DNA from: JAEUJM01 sp041918615 | GTDB lineage: Bacteria > Actinomycetota > Acidimicrobiia > Acidimicrobiales > DATDAH01 | NCBI GenBank assembly: GCA_041918615.1 | Contig: JAYRVH010000047.1 | Span: forward strand, 1-64,000 | Direction of reading: 5' to 3' | Length of the DNA: 64,000 bases | Shown here: in pieces, positions 25,265 through 33,502 of the stretch | How the letters are laid out: every line of letters begins with the position of its first letter | Numbering within the stretch: the stretch's first letter is position 1 | Position numbers and translations under genes: made by a program | The notes under the pieces: generated by a model | What the model saw: only the letters and a program-made list of their open reading frames with translations | Database searches by the model: none | What the model was told of the DNA's origin: nothing

Positions 25265-26704
25265 TCAGCCACCGAGCACGATCGTCTGGGTCTCGGTGTA
25301 GGACTCGACGCCCTCGGTGCCGAGCTCGCGACCCACGCCGGACGACTTGAAGCCGCCGAACGGGTTGTTCATGTCGATCACCATGGATGAGTTCACGGCG
25401 TACGTGCCGGTACGCACGCTCTTGGCCACGGAGATGCCGCGCCCCTGATCGCCGGTCCACACCGAGCCCGAAAGGCCGTAGTCGGAGTCGTTGGCGATCC
25501 TGACGGCCTCGGCGTCGCCCTCGTAGGGGATCACCGACACCACCGGACCGAAGATCTCCTCGCGGGCGATCGTCATCGAGTTGTCGACGTCGGCGAAGAC
25601 CGTGGGCTCGATGAACCAGCCGGTGTCGTGGCCGGCGGGGCGACCACCGCCGACGACCACCCGGGCGCCCGCGGCCCGACCGGCATCCAGGTAGCCCTCG
25701 ATTCGGTCCCGCTGGCGTTCGGCGACCACGGGCCCGACCTCGACCTCGGGGTCGCTGGGGTCGCCCACCTTCTGGCCGCCGACCACATCGGCCAGCGCCT
25801 CGACGACCTCGTCGTACCGGCTCCGCGGGGCGAGGATGCGGGTCTGGGCCACGCATGCCTGCCCGTTGTTCATCATCATGGCGGGGAGCAGCTCGGGGAT
25901 GGCCGTGGACAGGTCGGCGTCGTCGAGGATGACGGCGGCGGACTTGCCCCCCAGCTCCAGGGTGCAGCGTTTGAGCTGCTCGCCACAGATGGCGCCCACC
26001 GTGCGGCCGGCGGCGGTGCTGCCGGTGAAGCTCACCTTGTCGACACCGGGGTGACGCACGAGGTGCTCACCGACCTCGCGGCCCGCGGCGACGATGTTGA
26101 TCACGCCGGCCGGCAGGTCGATCGACTCGATGACCTCGGCGAGCAGGTAGCTGTCGAAGGGGGTCTCGGGTGCGGGCTTGAGGACCATGGTCGAGCCCGA
26201 GGCGAGCGTCGCGCCGATCTTCATCGAGGCGATGAACAGCGGCACGTTCCAGGGGACGATGGCGGCCACGACGCCGACGGGCGCCTTGTTCACCAACACG
26301 TTGCCCATGACGCCGGCACGCTCCTCGCTGAACGGGAAGGTGTCGGTGATGGTGGCGAAGCTGTCGAGCACCATCGTCGCCGCGAGCACCTGGCCCATGA
26401 GCGAGAACGTGGCCGGTGAACCGTTCTCGGCCGTGATCACATCGGCGAATTCCTGCATGCGCGCCTGGATGCCCTGCGACAGGGCCCGGATCACCTCGGC
26501 GCGCTCCTTGGGCGAGGTCTGCGGCCAGGGGCCACCGTCGAAGGCGGCCCGGGCGGCGGCGACGGCCCGATCCATGTCAGCCGTCGAGCCCTCGGGAACG
26601 GTGGCGAACGCGGCCTCGGTGGCCGGGTTGGTGACGGTGAGGGTGTCGCTGGTGGCGGGCGTGACCCACTCACCACCGATGTAGAGGACGTCGCGGGTTT
26701 CCAT
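25265..26704 (-). CDS. Aldehyde dehydrogenase family protein
   Basis: A 479-residue NAD(P)-dependent aldehyde dehydrogenase that oxidises an aldehyde to the acid. It opens YIGGEWVTPATSDTLTVTNP and shows the cofactor motif VSFTGSTAAGRTVG, the general base in CTLELGGKSAAVILDDADL and the nucleophile in MNNGQACVAQTRILAP. A final KSSGVGRELGTEGV region follows. An AGGAG ribosome-binding site precedes ATG 26704. It is the first gene of a leftward operon with the 40-residue frame and the nitroreductase, and is divergent from the acyl-CoA ligase. Confidence 0.92.
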   Translation of the reverse strand: METRDVLYIGGEWVTPATSDTLTVTNPATEAAFATVPEGSTADMDRAVAAARAAFDGGPWPQTSPKERAEVIRALSQGIQARMQEFADVITAENGSPATFSLMGQVLAATMVLDSFATITDTFPFSEERAGVMGNVLVNKAPVGVVAAIVPWNVPLFIASMKIGATLASGSTMVLKPAPETPFDSYLLAEVIESIDLPAGVINIVAAGREVGEHLVRHPGVDKVSFTGSTAAGRTVGAICGEQLKRCTLELGGKSAAVILDDADLSTAIPELLPAMMMNNGQACVAQTRILAPRSRYDEVVEALADVVGGQKVGDPSDPEVEVGPVVAERQRDRIEGYLDAGRAAGARVVVGGGRPAGHDTGWFIEPTVFADVDNSMTIAREEIFGPVVSVIPYEGDAEAVRIANDSDYGLSGSVWTGDQGRGISVAKSVRTGTYAVNSSMVIDMNNPFGGFKSSGVGRELGTEGVESYTETQTIVLGG

Positions 26705-26835
26705 GGGAGGCTCCTCAGGGTTCGGGGCGCTGGACGGGGCGACTCTACCGACGCGATCGGCCCGGGCCCGCACTCGGCCGGGCAGGCGGTGCCGTGCCAA
26801 AGTGGGCGGAGCCGCCGATCGACCAGGAGCCGCAC

Positions 26836-28461
26836 ATGGCCTCGCGCCCGTTCACCTTCGCCGACACCCTCGAGGTGGTCACCGACGCCGTGCCCGACAA
26901 CGTCGCCATCGTCACCGACGAGCGCCGGCTCACCTATCGAGAGCTCGACGAACGCGCGAACCGCCTGGCCCACGTGCTCCAGGACCGGGGGGTGCGCCCG
27001 GGCGACCACATCGGCCTCTACCTGCACAACGGCACCGAGTACATCGAGGGGATGCTGGCGGCCTGGAAGATCCGGGCCGTCCCCGTGAACGTCAACTACC
27101 GCTACGTAGAGGACGAGCTGATCTACCTGTTCGACGACGCCGACCTGGTGTCGGTCATCCACCACCGCGAGTTCGCGCCGCGGATCGCCGAGGTCACCCA
27201 CGCGGTGCCCGGCGTGACGAGCCTGCTCTGCGTCGACGACGGCTCCGAGACCGACCTCGGCGGGCTCGACACGGACGACTACGAGGAGGCACTGGCGGCA
27301 GCCTCGCCCGACCGCGACTTCGCCGAGCGGTCGGGCGACGACCTCTACGTGCTCTACACCGGCGGCACCACCGGCATGCCGAAGGGCGTCATGTGGCGGC
27401 AGGAGGACATCTTCTTCGCGGCGATGGACTCGTCGGCCATGGGCCTGGCCGAGAAGCCCGAGAAGCCCGAGGACCTCGCCGACCGGGTGGCTCAGACCGG
27501 CGGCACCATGACGATGGCCACCGCCGCCCCGCTCATGCACGGCGCCGCACAGTGGGCGGCGTTCATCTGCCTGCACGCCGGCAGCAAGCTCGTGCTGCCC
27601 GCCTCGCGCCGGTTCGACCCCGCCGTCATCTGGCGGGCCGTCGCCGACGAGCAGGTGATGACCCTCACGGTCGTCGGCGACGCCATGGCGCGTCCCCTCA
27701 CCGACGAGCTCGTCGCCAACCGCGACGCCTACGACCTCAGCGCGTTCCTGGCCCTCGGCTCCGGCGGGGCGATCCTCTCGGCCGGCGTGAAGGCCCAACT
27801 GCTCGAGGTGCTGCCCGACCTGTTCATCAGCGACGCCTTCGGGGCCTCGGAGACGGGGGCCCAGGGCTCTGCGGTCGGGGCGTCCGCCGAGGGCCATCCG
27901 CAGTTCGCGGTCACCGCCGACACCGACGTGCTCGACGAAGACCTCGATCCCATTGCGCCCGGGTCCGGGAAGCGCGGCCTCCTGGCCCGAAGCGGCCACA
28001 TCCCCCTCGGCTACTACAAGGCCGAGGCCAAGACGGCCGAGACGTTCAAGATCGACGCCTCGGGCAAGCGATGGGTCATCCCCGGCGACTGGGCGACGGT
28101 CGAGGCCAACGGCACGATCACCTTGTTCGGGCGCGGCTCGGTGAGCATCAACTCGGGTGGCGAGAAGATCTTCCCCGAAGAGGTCGAGGCCGCCCTCAAG
28201 AGCCACCCCGACGTGTTCGACGCCGTGGTGGTCGGTGTGCCCGACGAGCGCTTCGGCGAGCGCGTGACCGCCGTGGTGGCCCCTCGGCCAGGGCACACGC
28301 CCACACTGGCATCCCTGTCCGAGCACTGCCACACCAAGATCGCCGGCTACAAGGTGCCACGCGAGCTGCACCTGGTGGACACCGTCACCCGCTCACCCAG
28401 CGGCAAGGCCGACTACCGCTGGGCCCGGCAGGCCGCCGCCGAAACCCCCGTCGCCGAGTAG
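26836..28461 (+). CDS. Acyl-CoA synthetase (AMP-forming), FadD19-like
   Basis: A 541-residue adenylate-forming ligase that activates a carboxylic acid to its CoA ester. LYVLYTGGTTGMPKGVMWR is the ATP loop, DAFGASETGAQGS the adenine motif, YYKAEAKTAETF and WVIPGDWATVEANG the hinge region, and SINSGGEKIFPEEVEAAL and RSPSGKADYRW the C-terminal catalytic lysine. The MWRQEDIFFAAM segment after the ATP loop is typical of the FadD19 group acting on sterol side-chain acids. CAGGAG before ATG 26836 fixes the start. Convergent with the flavin oxidoreductase, seven bases apart. Confidence 0.9.
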   Translation: MASRPFTFADTLEVVTDAVPDNVAIVTDERRLTYRELDERANRLAHVLQDRGVRPGDHIGLYLHNGTEYIEGMLAAWKIRAVPVNVNYRYVEDELIYLFDDADLVSVIHHREFAPRIAEVTHAVPGVTSLLCVDDGSETDLGGLDTDDYEEALAAASPDRDFAERSGDDLYVLYTGGTTGMPKGVMWRQEDIFFAAMDSSAMGLAEKPEKPEDLADRVAQTGGTMTMATAAPLMHGAAQWAAFICLHAGSKLVLPASRRFDPAVIWRAVADEQVMTLTVVGDAMARPLTDELVANRDAYDLSAFLALGSGGAILSAGVKAQLLEVLPDLFISDAFGASETGAQGSAVGASAEGHPQFAVTADTDVLDEDLDPIAPGSGKRGLLARSGHIPLGYYKAEAKTAETFKIDASGKRWVIPGDWATVEANGTITLFGRGSVSINSGGEKIFPEEVEAALKSHPDVFDAVVVGVPDERFGERVTAVVAPRPGHTPTLASLSEHCHTKIAGYKVPRELHLVDTVTRSPSGKADYRWARQAAAETPVAE

Positions 28462-28468
28462 CGGGGTC

Positions 28469-29656
28469 TCAGGCTCGCTGCTCTTCGGGCACCAGCACGC
28501 AGTGGGTGCCGCGGTAGATCGTGGGCATGCACTTGTTGCAGTGGACGCACAACGAGTCGGTGGACGACCCGTCGGCCAGCCGGTCCACCAGATCGGGCTC
28601 GCGCAGCAGTGCCCGACCCATGGCCACGAAGTCGAAGCCCTCGGCCATCGCGGCGTCGATGGTGTCGCGCCGGTTGATGCCTCCGAGGAGCACCAGGGGC
28701 AGGTCGACCGCCGCCCGGAACTGGCGGGCGTAGGGGAGGAAGTACGCCTCCTCGTAGGGGTACGACGGGAGGAAGCGACCCCCGAACAACTTGAACGCGG
28801 GCCGGATGACCTTGGGCATCGCCACGGCCATCTCACGAACGGGCGCCTCGCCGCGGAAGAGGTACATCGGGTTCTGAAGCGAGCTCCCACCGGTGAGCTC
28901 GATCGCGTCGAGGCCGCCGTCCTCCTCCAGCATCCGTGCCACCGCCACGCTCTCGTCGAGCCAGAGGCCGCCGGGCACACCGTCGGCCATGTTCAGCTTG
29001 GCCAGCACCGCCACCCGGTCACCCACGGCGTCGCGCACCGCCCGGACGATCTGGCGAGGGAATCGAGCCCGGTTCTCGAGCGACCCACCCCACTGGTCGG
29101 TGCGCCGGTTGAGCCGCGGGCTCAGGAACTCACTGGGCAGGTACCCGTGACCGAGATGGATCTCGACGGCGTCGAACCCGCCGTCGGCGACGATGGTGGC
29201 GGCCGAGGCGAAGTCGGCGGTGATGCGGGCGATGTCGCCGGCGGTGACCGCACGGGTGCGGCGCATGGCCAGGGGGCTGAACATGGCCGATGGTGAGAGC
29301 CCCTGGTGGCCCGTGGCTGCGGCGACCGCGCCGGCATGGCCGATCTGGGCCGAGACCGCGGCACCTTCAGCGTGGACGGCGTCCGCCAGGCGCTGGAGCC
29401 CGGGCACGGCCTCAGGGGTGAGGATCATCTCGTTCGGCGTGCCGCAGCCTTCCGGTGACACCGCGCAGTAGGCCACGGTGGTCATGGCGACGCCACCGGC
29501 CGCCATGGCGCGGTGGAAGGCGATCAACCGGTCGGACACGACGTGCTCGCGGGTCATGCCCTCGAACGTGGCCGCCTTGATCACCCGGTTGCGCAGGCTC
29601 ACCGGGCCCAGCTGCGCCGGTGCGAACGCGTCGGGTGCCGCAGTCGTGTGCTCCAC
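28469..29656 (-). CDS. NADH:flavin oxidoreductase (Old Yellow Enzyme family) with Fe-S cysteines
   Basis: A 395-residue TIM-barrel FMN enzyme of the Old Yellow Enzyme/2,4-dienoyl-CoA reductase group, which reduces activated double bonds. Motifs include VSAQIGHAGAVA, VEIHLGHGYLPSEFLSPRLN, WGGSLENRARF and FVAMGRALLREPDLVDRL. A C-terminal cluster CVHCNKCMPTIYRGTHC is a probable iron-sulfur site as in FadH-type reductases, but the C-terminal NADPH domain of FadH is absent. GTG 29656 follows a GAGAGG site. Confidence 0.88.
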   Translation of the reverse strand: MEHTTAAPDAFAPAQLGPVSLRNRVIKAATFEGMTREHVVSDRLIAFHRAMAAGGVAMTTVAYCAVSPEGCGTPNEMILTPEAVPGLQRLADAVHAEGAAVSAQIGHAGAVAAATGHQGLSPSAMFSPLAMRRTRAVTAGDIARITADFASAATIVADGGFDAVEIHLGHGYLPSEFLSPRLNRRTDQWGGSLENRARFPRQIVRAVRDAVGDRVAVLAKLNMADGVPGGLWLDESVAVARMLEEDGGLDAIELTGGSSLQNPMYLFRGEAPVREMAVAMPKVIRPAFKLFGGRFLPSYPYEEAYFLPYARQFRAAVDLPLVLLGGINRRDTIDAAMAEGFDFVAMGRALLREPDLVDRLADGSSTDSLCVHCNKCMPTIYRGTHCVLVPEEQRA

Positions 29657-29746
29657 GGAAGTGCCTCTCGTCGGCCGGACGGGTTCCCGAACCTATCGGG
29701 CCTCGGCGGTCCGGGACGCGGCCCGGCCGAATCCGGCGGGCAACGG

Positions 29747-29752
29747 TAGGGT
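29747..29752 (+). promoter_or_regulatory. Candidate -10 box before DJ-1/PfpI gene
   Basis: TAGGGT ends 9 bases before GTG 29762; no ribosome-binding site is visible. Confidence 0.35.
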
Positions 29753-29761
29753 CACGCCGGC

Positions 29762-30511
29762 GTGGCCCGTATCCTCCTGCCCCTTCCGGACCACGACTTC
29801 GACGTCACCGAGGTGGCCGTCCCGTGGAAGCTCCTCACCGAGGCGGGCCACGAGGTCGTGTTCGCCACCGAACGGGCGGGAGTCGTGCCCGAGGCCGACC
29901 CACGCCTGCTCGACGGTGTGCTGTTCGGCAGGCTCGGCGCGAGGGACGAGCCGAAAGCCTTCTACCGGGAGATGACGCGGGCCGCGACCTACCGCGACAC
30001 CAAGGCGTGGCTCGACCTCGAGGTGAGCGGGTTCGACGGGCTGCTCTTGCCCGGCGGCCACGCCCCCCGGATGCGTCAGTACCTCGGGTCGCCCGTGCTG
30101 CGCCACCGGGTGGCCGAGTTCTGGAGGCTCGACCGGCCCGTCGGCGCGATCTGCCACGGCGTCCTGGTGCTCGCCCGGACCAACGACACGGACACGGGCA
30201 GGAGCATCCTCGCCGACCGGCGGACCACGTGTCTCCCGAAGTACCTCGAACGCACCGCGTTCCTGCTCACCGCCTGGCGACTCGGCCGCTACTACCGCAC
30301 CTATCCCGCCTACGTGGAGGACGAGGTCCGGGCCACGCTGGCCGACCCGTCGCAGTTCGAGCGCGGCCCTCGCGTCGGAACCGCCCGGGGCACACGGACC
30401 GACGACTCACCTGCGTTCGTCGTCACCGACGGCAACTACGTTTCGGCCCGGTGGCCCGGCGACGCCTACCTGTTCGCCGAGCGCTTCGCCGCCCGCCTCG
30501 ACCGAGCCTGA
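29762..30511 (+). CDS. DJ-1/PfpI family (class I glutamine amidotransferase-like) protein
   Basis: A 249-residue protein of the DJ-1/PfpI superfamily. The nucleophile elbow carries Cys in RPVGAICHGVLVLAR, and the acidic partner and backbone follow LLLPGGHAPRMRQYLGS. Members are glyoxalases, chaperones or proteases-in-name with uncertain activity. The large helical insert (ILADRRTTCLPKYLERTAF) is common in actinobacterial members. Starts GTG without a ribosome-binding site. Confidence 0.85.
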   Translation: MARILLPLPDHDFDVTEVAVPWKLLTEAGHEVVFATERAGVVPEADPRLLDGVLFGRLGARDEPKAFYREMTRAATYRDTKAWLDLEVSGFDGLLLPGGHAPRMRQYLGSPVLRHRVAEFWRLDRPVGAICHGVLVLARTNDTDTGRSILADRRTTCLPKYLERTAFLLTAWRLGRYYRTYPAYVEDEVRATLADPSQFERGPRVGTARGTRTDDSPAFVVTDGNYVSARWPGDAYLFAERFAARLDRA

Positions 30512-30529
30512 CCCGACCTGCCGCGGTCC

Positions 30530-30535
30530 TAGAGT
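30530..30535 (+). promoter_or_regulatory. Candidate -10 box (leaderless start of universal stress protein)
   Basis: TAGAGT ends 6 bases before ATG 30542. Confidence 0.42.
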
Positions 30536-30541
30536 GGGCGG

Positions 30542-30976
30542 ATGGGACTCATCATCGTGGGTGTCGACGCGTCGGAGGGCGCCGAGGTCGCGCTCGAATG
30601 GGCGCTCCGCGAGGGCGCCCTGCGCGGCGACGTGGTCGAGGTGCTGGGCGCGTGGAGCTACCTCGACCAGGGCGCGCTCAGCGGCAAGGACTTCGTGGCC
30701 TCGTTCGACGAGGCCACGGCCACGGCCGACGTCCACGCCATCGTCGAGCGGGTGCGCCGGGACCACCCGGAGCTTTCCGGCGTCGAGGTGCGCGAGACCG
30801 CCGTCTGCGACCTGCCCGCCCGTGCGCTGCTCGACGCCGCGGCCCGCGCCGACCTCCTGGTGGTGGGCGCCCGGGGCATCGGCGGCTTCAAGGGCCTGCT
30901 GCTCGGATCGGTGAGCCAGCAGGTGGTGCATCACAGCCCGTGCCCTGTCGTCGTCGTGCGGGCCGACCAGCCATGA
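30542..30976 (+). CDS. Universal stress protein (UspA family)
   Basis: A 144-residue single-domain Usp. IIVGVDASEGAEVALEWALR is the opening strand and helix, and VVGARGIGGFKGLLLGSVS is the ATP-binding signature (G-2x-G-9x-G-S). It ends in the conserved SPCPVVVVR strand. Likely an ATP-binding cytosolic stress regulator. Its stop overlaps the next ATG as ATGA. Confidence 0.92.
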   Translation: MGLIIVGVDASEGAEVALEWALREGALRGDVVEVLGAWSYLDQGALSGKDFVASFDEATATADVHAIVERVRRDHPELSGVEVRETAVCDLPARALLDAAARADLLVVGARGIGGFKGLLLGSVSQQVVHHSPCPVVVVRADQP

Positions 30977-31266
30977 CAGGCCCGCGAGGAGCCGACGACG
31001 ACGGGACGGCCCCCTTCACCGATGCCGAGTTGACCGCACTCGCGCTCGCCGCCGACCCCGACCAACCGCTCGACCACGATGCAAAGCCCCTCACCGACCC
31101 CGACGCGGTGCCCGACGGCCTGTTGCCGTCGTGGTACATGCCGTCACCGGTGCGGTTCCCCCACTCACGCGTCCGCACCGTGGCCGCGATCCTCGTCGTC
31201 TCGGGATTCGCCCTCATCAACGTGCTCGGCCTCTGCATCACCTACGGCCGGCTCACCGCCGGCTGA
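30973..31266 (+). CDS. Small membrane protein coupled to Usp
   Basis: A 97-residue protein, start ATG 30973 overlapping the Usp stop. Acidic soluble N-terminus (TDAELTALALAADPDQPLD), Pro-rich PSWYMPSPVRFPHSR, then one C-terminal membrane helix VAAILVVSGFALINVLGLCI. No family recognised. The overlap suggests that it is cotranslated with, and perhaps partners, the stress protein at the membrane. Confidence 0.72.
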   Translation: MTGPRGADDDGTAPFTDAELTALALAADPDQPLDHDAKPLTDPDAVPDGLLPSWYMPSPVRFPHSRVRTVAAILVVSGFALINVLGLCITYGRLTAG

Positions 31267-31270
31267 CCGG

Positions 31271-32260
31271 TCACTCGGCGCCGAGACGGGCGAAGAAGCG
31301 CTCGGCGTAGTGGTGCGTCGGCCGCACCATCAGGTCGACCGCCTCGACCACCGCGCTCTCCGCGCCGAACTGACGAAGCAGGCGCAGCACCTCGTGCACC
31401 GCGGTGATCGGGAGCTGGCCGTCGAGCTCGGTGCCGTGATCGGCCTCGATCCAGGCGCTGTCGAGCAACACGCCGTCGAGGGCCTTGCGGCATTCGGGCC
31501 CCGCGTCGGCGAAGTGGGCGCGCACGACCCGGGTCTCCTCGGCCGCGAGCGCAGACTCCACGAGGTCGATCACCTGGGTGAAGGCGTCCCGCCTCACGGG
31601 GGTCCAGACGGTGGGCTCGGCGGCCGCCACCAGGCACGCCTGTGACCGGAGGGCACGACCACCCTCGATCTGCTTGAGGCCGTTGCTCTCGAGCGTGGCC
31701 CCCGTGGAGGTGAGATCGACGACGATGTCAGCGGTGCCCGCCTTGGGCGCGCCCTCGGTGGCACCGAGGGACGCCACGATGCGGTAGTCGCTGAACCCGG
31801 CCCCGCCGAAGTAGGCGCGGGTGAGGTTCGGGAACTTGGTGGCGACCCGGAGCACCCGTCCGTGCAGGTGGCGGATGTCGGCGGCGACCTCGATGAGGTC
31901 GTCGAGCGCGGTGACGTCGATCCAGCTCACGGGGACCCCGACGACGAGGTCGGCTCGCCCGAAGCCCAGATCGTCGACGACGACCTCGACCCGCGGTGCG
32001 CCGCCGGTGTCACCCACCGACTCGGTCATCAGGTCGAGCCCGGTGATCCCCGCGTGCGCCTGGCCGGTGGCGATCAGCTCAGGGATCTCGTCGGCCCGGG
32101 CGAGCAGCACCTCGACGTCGTCGAGCCCCCCCATGCGAGCGGCGTAGGAACGGTCCTTGCCGCCCCGCTCGATCGGGATGAAGCACCGGCGCAGCAGATC
32201 GACGGTGCCGTCGTGGAGGGAGCCCTTGGCCACCACGCACAGCACGAGGGCGTCGCTCAT
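31271..32260 (-). CDS. hisG: ATP phosphoribosyltransferase, alphaproteobacterial-type HisG
   Basis: First enzyme of histidine biosynthesis (ATP + PRPP to phosphoribosyl-ATP). Key regions: VVAKGSLHDG, GQAHAGITGLDLM, GFGRADLVVGVP, RVATKFPNLTRAYF, DYRIVASLGATEGAPKAGTA and the PRPP loop VVDLTSTGATLESNGLKQIE. At 329 residues it is longer than the usual HisZ-dependent short form (about 210), with a C-terminal part that does not look like the ACT-like domain of the long form. The same size and phrases are what I recall for Caulobacter-type HisG. ATG 32260 overlaps the hisZ stop as ATGA. Confidence 0.93.
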   Translation of the reverse strand: MSDALVLCVVAKGSLHDGTVDLLRRCFIPIERGGKDRSYAARMGGLDDVEVLLARADEIPELIATGQAHAGITGLDLMTESVGDTGGAPRVEVVVDDLGFGRADLVVGVPVSWIDVTALDDLIEVAADIRHLHGRVLRVATKFPNLTRAYFGGAGFSDYRIVASLGATEGAPKAGTADIVVDLTSTGATLESNGLKQIEGGRALRSQACLVAAAEPTVWTPVRRDAFTQVIDLVESALAAEETRVVRAHFADAGPECRKALDGVLLDSAWIEADHGTELDGQLPITAVHEVLRLLRQFGAESAVVEAVDLMVRPTHHYAERFFARLGAE

Positions 32261-33489
32261 GGGCTCGCCGCACCGGCAACGCGGAGCTGGACCCGTTCGA
32301 GGCCCAACGAGAAGCCCACCGCCGGGACCGGGCCGGACCCACCGACCGAGGCCACGAGATCGTCGTAGCGCCCGCCGCCGCAGAGTTGGCTCACGGCCGA
32401 CCCGGTGCCGTCGTGGATCTCGAACACGAAGCCCGTGTAGTAGTCGATGCCGCGGCCCATGCGGGGCCGCAGCCTGATGGCATCGGTGTCGACGCCGCGC
32501 TCGGACAGGAGCGCGACCCGGCGGTCCCAGGCGTCGACGACGGCCACCAGGGCGTCGGAGCCGGCATCGACCGCGATCTGACGCACCTGGCGAAGGCCCA
32601 CGTCGAGCGATGCATCGACGGCCAACAACGCCGACAGCGCCGCTGCGATCTCGGGGGCGATGGGCCCGGCCGCCTCGGCCGACGACCGGTTGAGCAGCCG
32701 GCTCGCCACCTCCTCTGGCGATCGGACGCCGAAGTGCTCAGTGCCGAGAGCGCCCAGCACCCCGCCGAGGAGCGCGTCGCGCTGTGCGGGCGGGGTGTGG
32801 TCGAGCAACGACCCGAGCTCGTCGTCCGGGCGGCCGCGTGCGTCGATCGTCCCGGCGGCCACCATCGCTGCGTTGCGCTCGAGCTCGTGTTCGAGCGCGC
32901 CGAAGTCCGAGGCGACGCGGCCGAGCCGCAACTGCCAGGTCGACGCCAGGCGGTCGTCGGCGAGCAGCGCCGTGAAGAACGAGACGTCGCCGAGCACCAC
33001 CTCGAGGCCACCGACGCCGAGCGACCGCAGCAGCCCGTCGGCCAGCGCCAGCACCTCGGCATCGGCGAGCTCCTGATCGTCCTCACCGAAGAACTCGGCA
33101 CCGGCCTGTGTGAACTGGCGGTAACGGCCCTCCTTGGGCCAGTCGAAGCGGAAGACGGGACCCACGTAGTAGCAGCGGAAGACGCCGCCCCGGCCCTGGA
33201 TGGCGTCGGCGTAGAGACGGGCCGTGGGGATCGTCATCTCGGGCCGCAGACAGACCTCGTGGCCACCCGGGTCGGTGAAGATGTACATGTGCCGGCGGAT
33301 CTCTTCGCCGAGACGGTCGAGGAAGGGGGCGGCGCGCTCGAGGATCGGGGGGGACACCGGTCCGTAGCCCTGCTGGCGGAAGTAGGCCCGGGACGCCTCG
33401 GCCAACGACTCGGCGCGTTTGGCCTGCTCGTCGGCGAGGTCGAAGGCACCGGAGACGGGCTGGGTGGGGGTCGGGCGGGCGGAGGCCAT
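32257..33489 (-). CDS. hisZ: ATP phosphoribosyltransferase regulatory subunit HisZ
   Basis: A 410-residue HisRS-like paralogue that binds HisG and confers histidine feedback control. It keeps the class II fold (HEVCLRPEMTIPTARLYAD; RYRQFTQAGAEFFG; RGIDYYTGFVFEI; CGGGRYDDLVASVGG; GFSLGLERVQL) but lacks the anticodon-binding domain of true HisRS, ending soon after the last motif. It lies 13 bases after hisS and overlaps hisG, so all three are cotranscribed. Confidence 0.93.
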   Translation of the reverse strand: MASARPTPTQPVSGAFDLADEQAKRAESLAEASRAYFRQQGYGPVSPPILERAAPFLDRLGEEIRRHMYIFTDPGGHEVCLRPEMTIPTARLYADAIQGRGGVFRCYYVGPVFRFDWPKEGRYRQFTQAGAEFFGEDDQELADAEVLALADGLLRSLGVGGLEVVLGDVSFFTALLADDRLASTWQLRLGRVASDFGALEHELERNAAMVAAGTIDARGRPDDELGSLLDHTPPAQRDALLGGVLGALGTEHFGVRSPEEVASRLLNRSSAEAAGPIAPEIAAALSALLAVDASLDVGLRQVRQIAVDAGSDALVAVVDAWDRRVALLSERGVDTDAIRLRPRMGRGIDYYTGFVFEIHDGTGSAVSQLCGGGRYDDLVASVGGSGPVPAVGFSLGLERVQLRVAGAASP

Positions 33490-33502
33490 GGCGATCTGTC
33501 CG

